NCBI RefSeq assembly: GCF_050947335.1
Contig: NW_027473314.1
Span: 2,852,001-2,916,000 of the forward strand
Source: Megachile rotundata
Taxonomy: Eukaryota > Arthropoda > Insecta > Hymenoptera > Megachilidae
Direction: 5' to 3'
Length of the DNA: 64,000 nt
Within the stretch, counting starts at the first letter, position 1. Each line of letters opens with the position of its first letter. The position numbers were made by a program, and so were the translations under genes. The notes under the pieces were generated by a model, which was given only the letters and a program-made list of their open reading frames with translations, made no database searches and had not been told where the DNA came from. Of this stretch, positions 63,902 through 64,000 are shown piece after piece.

Positions 63902-64000
63902 TCACAATCATACAGTCACAATCATACAATCACAATCATAGAATCACAATCATACAGTCACAATCATACAATCGCAATAAAAGAATCACAATCATACAAT

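Larger units (their letters stand above)
1..64000 (+). repeat. 14-bp satellite array spanning the whole window
   Basis: The window is a continuous head-to-tail tandem array of the 14-bp unit CAATCACAATCATA. The unit is internally repetitive: two CAATCA hexamers followed by TA. The consensus + strand has 7 A, 4 C, 3 T and no G, so it is about 29% GC with extreme strand skew; G appears only in variant units. I saw no unit in reverse orientation and no non-repeat sequence. Common variants are CGCAATC, CAGTC, ACGATC, TCTCAC, ATTACTATC, ACAGAAACAATC and AAAGAATC. They recur in fixed orders, which defines longer blocks. Three units (42 bp) restore the codon phase, so every + frame encodes repeats of QSQSYNHNHTITII and long open frames arise without selection. 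The - strand has two TGA per unit. This looks like eukaryotic heterochromatic satellite DNA. The species and the chromosomal position cannot be told from the sequence. Confidence 0.99.
59574..64000 (+). repeat. Higher-order unit U6 (partial, runs off the window)
   Basis: U6 resembles U1 more than its neighbours. ATGACAATC at 60035 and 60511 and the ATTGC/CACAAAC landmarks at 59574 and 60834 match 32955, 33431, 32508 and 33768 in U1 at offsets of about 27,066-27,080. Later landmarks are CAACCAAAATC at 61531, CATGCAATCGC at about 62284 (an ATTGC to ATCGC change), four CACGATC units from about 62459 followed by CATACCATC instead of CATAACATC, and two +1-bp slip sites at 63195 and 63896, 701 bp apart. 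The slip-bearing block is thus being repeated in tandem at the right edge of the window. Confidence 0.85.

Noticed and set aside
1..64000. CRISPR-like repetition of short identical sequence
   Set aside because: There are no unique spacers; repeats are directly abutting 14-mers, and no cas genes are present.
1..64000. Telomeric repeat array
   Set aside because: The unit is 14 bp and lacks the G-runs of known telomeric repeats (for example TTAGGG types). A divergent telomere with this unit would be unprecedented, and the strong variant content and higher-order blocks argue against telomerase synthesis.
1..64000. Genes on the - strand
   Set aside because: The reverse complement of each unit contains TGA twice, so every - frame is closed within 42 bp.
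1..64000. Inverted repeats, hairpins, terminators or tRNA-like folds
   Set aside because: The consensus + strand has no G and all units have the same orientation, so no stable stem was found.
1..64000. Transposon insertions within the satellite
   Set aside because: I found no non-repeat segment, target-site duplication or terminal repeat anywhere in the window.

Overview
The whole 64 kb is one tandem-repeat (satellite/minisatellite) array, with no unique DNA at either edge. The unit is 14 bp, CAATCACAATCATA, which reads as two CAATCA hexamers followed by TA. Roughly 4,570 units lie head to tail in a single orientation. I see no gene, RNA gene, mobile element, CRISPR array, origin or array boundary. 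An uninterrupted AT-rich satellite of this length points to a eukaryotic chromosome assembled from long reads (centromeric, subtelomeric or other heterochromatin). The sequence does not identify the species.

The many long + strand open frames come from the repeat itself. The consensus has no TAA, TAG or TGA on the + strand. Because 14 is not a multiple of 3, all three frames cycle through the same 14-residue peptide, QSQSYNHNHTITII. The - strand carries two TGA per unit and is closed. I therefore annotate no CDS.

The information is in the variant units. The same rare substitutions recur in the same order at distant places, which shows that long blocks were copied. Left part (1-21.8 kb): a patchwork of one signature module, a 2.1-kb duplication (2.14-3.66 / 4.02-5.80 kb), a nearly pure run (6.59-7.39 kb) and a block repeated about 6.2 kb away (8.90-12.05 / 15.07-18.29 kb). 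Middle (21.8-31 kb): the left relative of a large higher-order unit, then a tandem 1.95-kb duplication and a tandem 882-bp duplication. Right part (31-64 kb): at least six higher-order units U1-U6 (6.54, 6.16, 3.36, 8.19, 4.34 and >4.4 kb) that share landmarks and differ by deletions and internal duplications of whole 14-bp units.

At every anchor compared, distances are exact multiples of 14 bp, except for one +1-bp slip found at six sites (36087, 42262, 46113, 54304, 63195, 63896) in the same context. The array has thus evolved by gain, loss and copying of whole units and kb-scale blocks, and the slip happened once and was then amplified. I did not find a new functional system. What merits attention is the nested higher-order structure of a very short repeat and its strict 14-bp phase.
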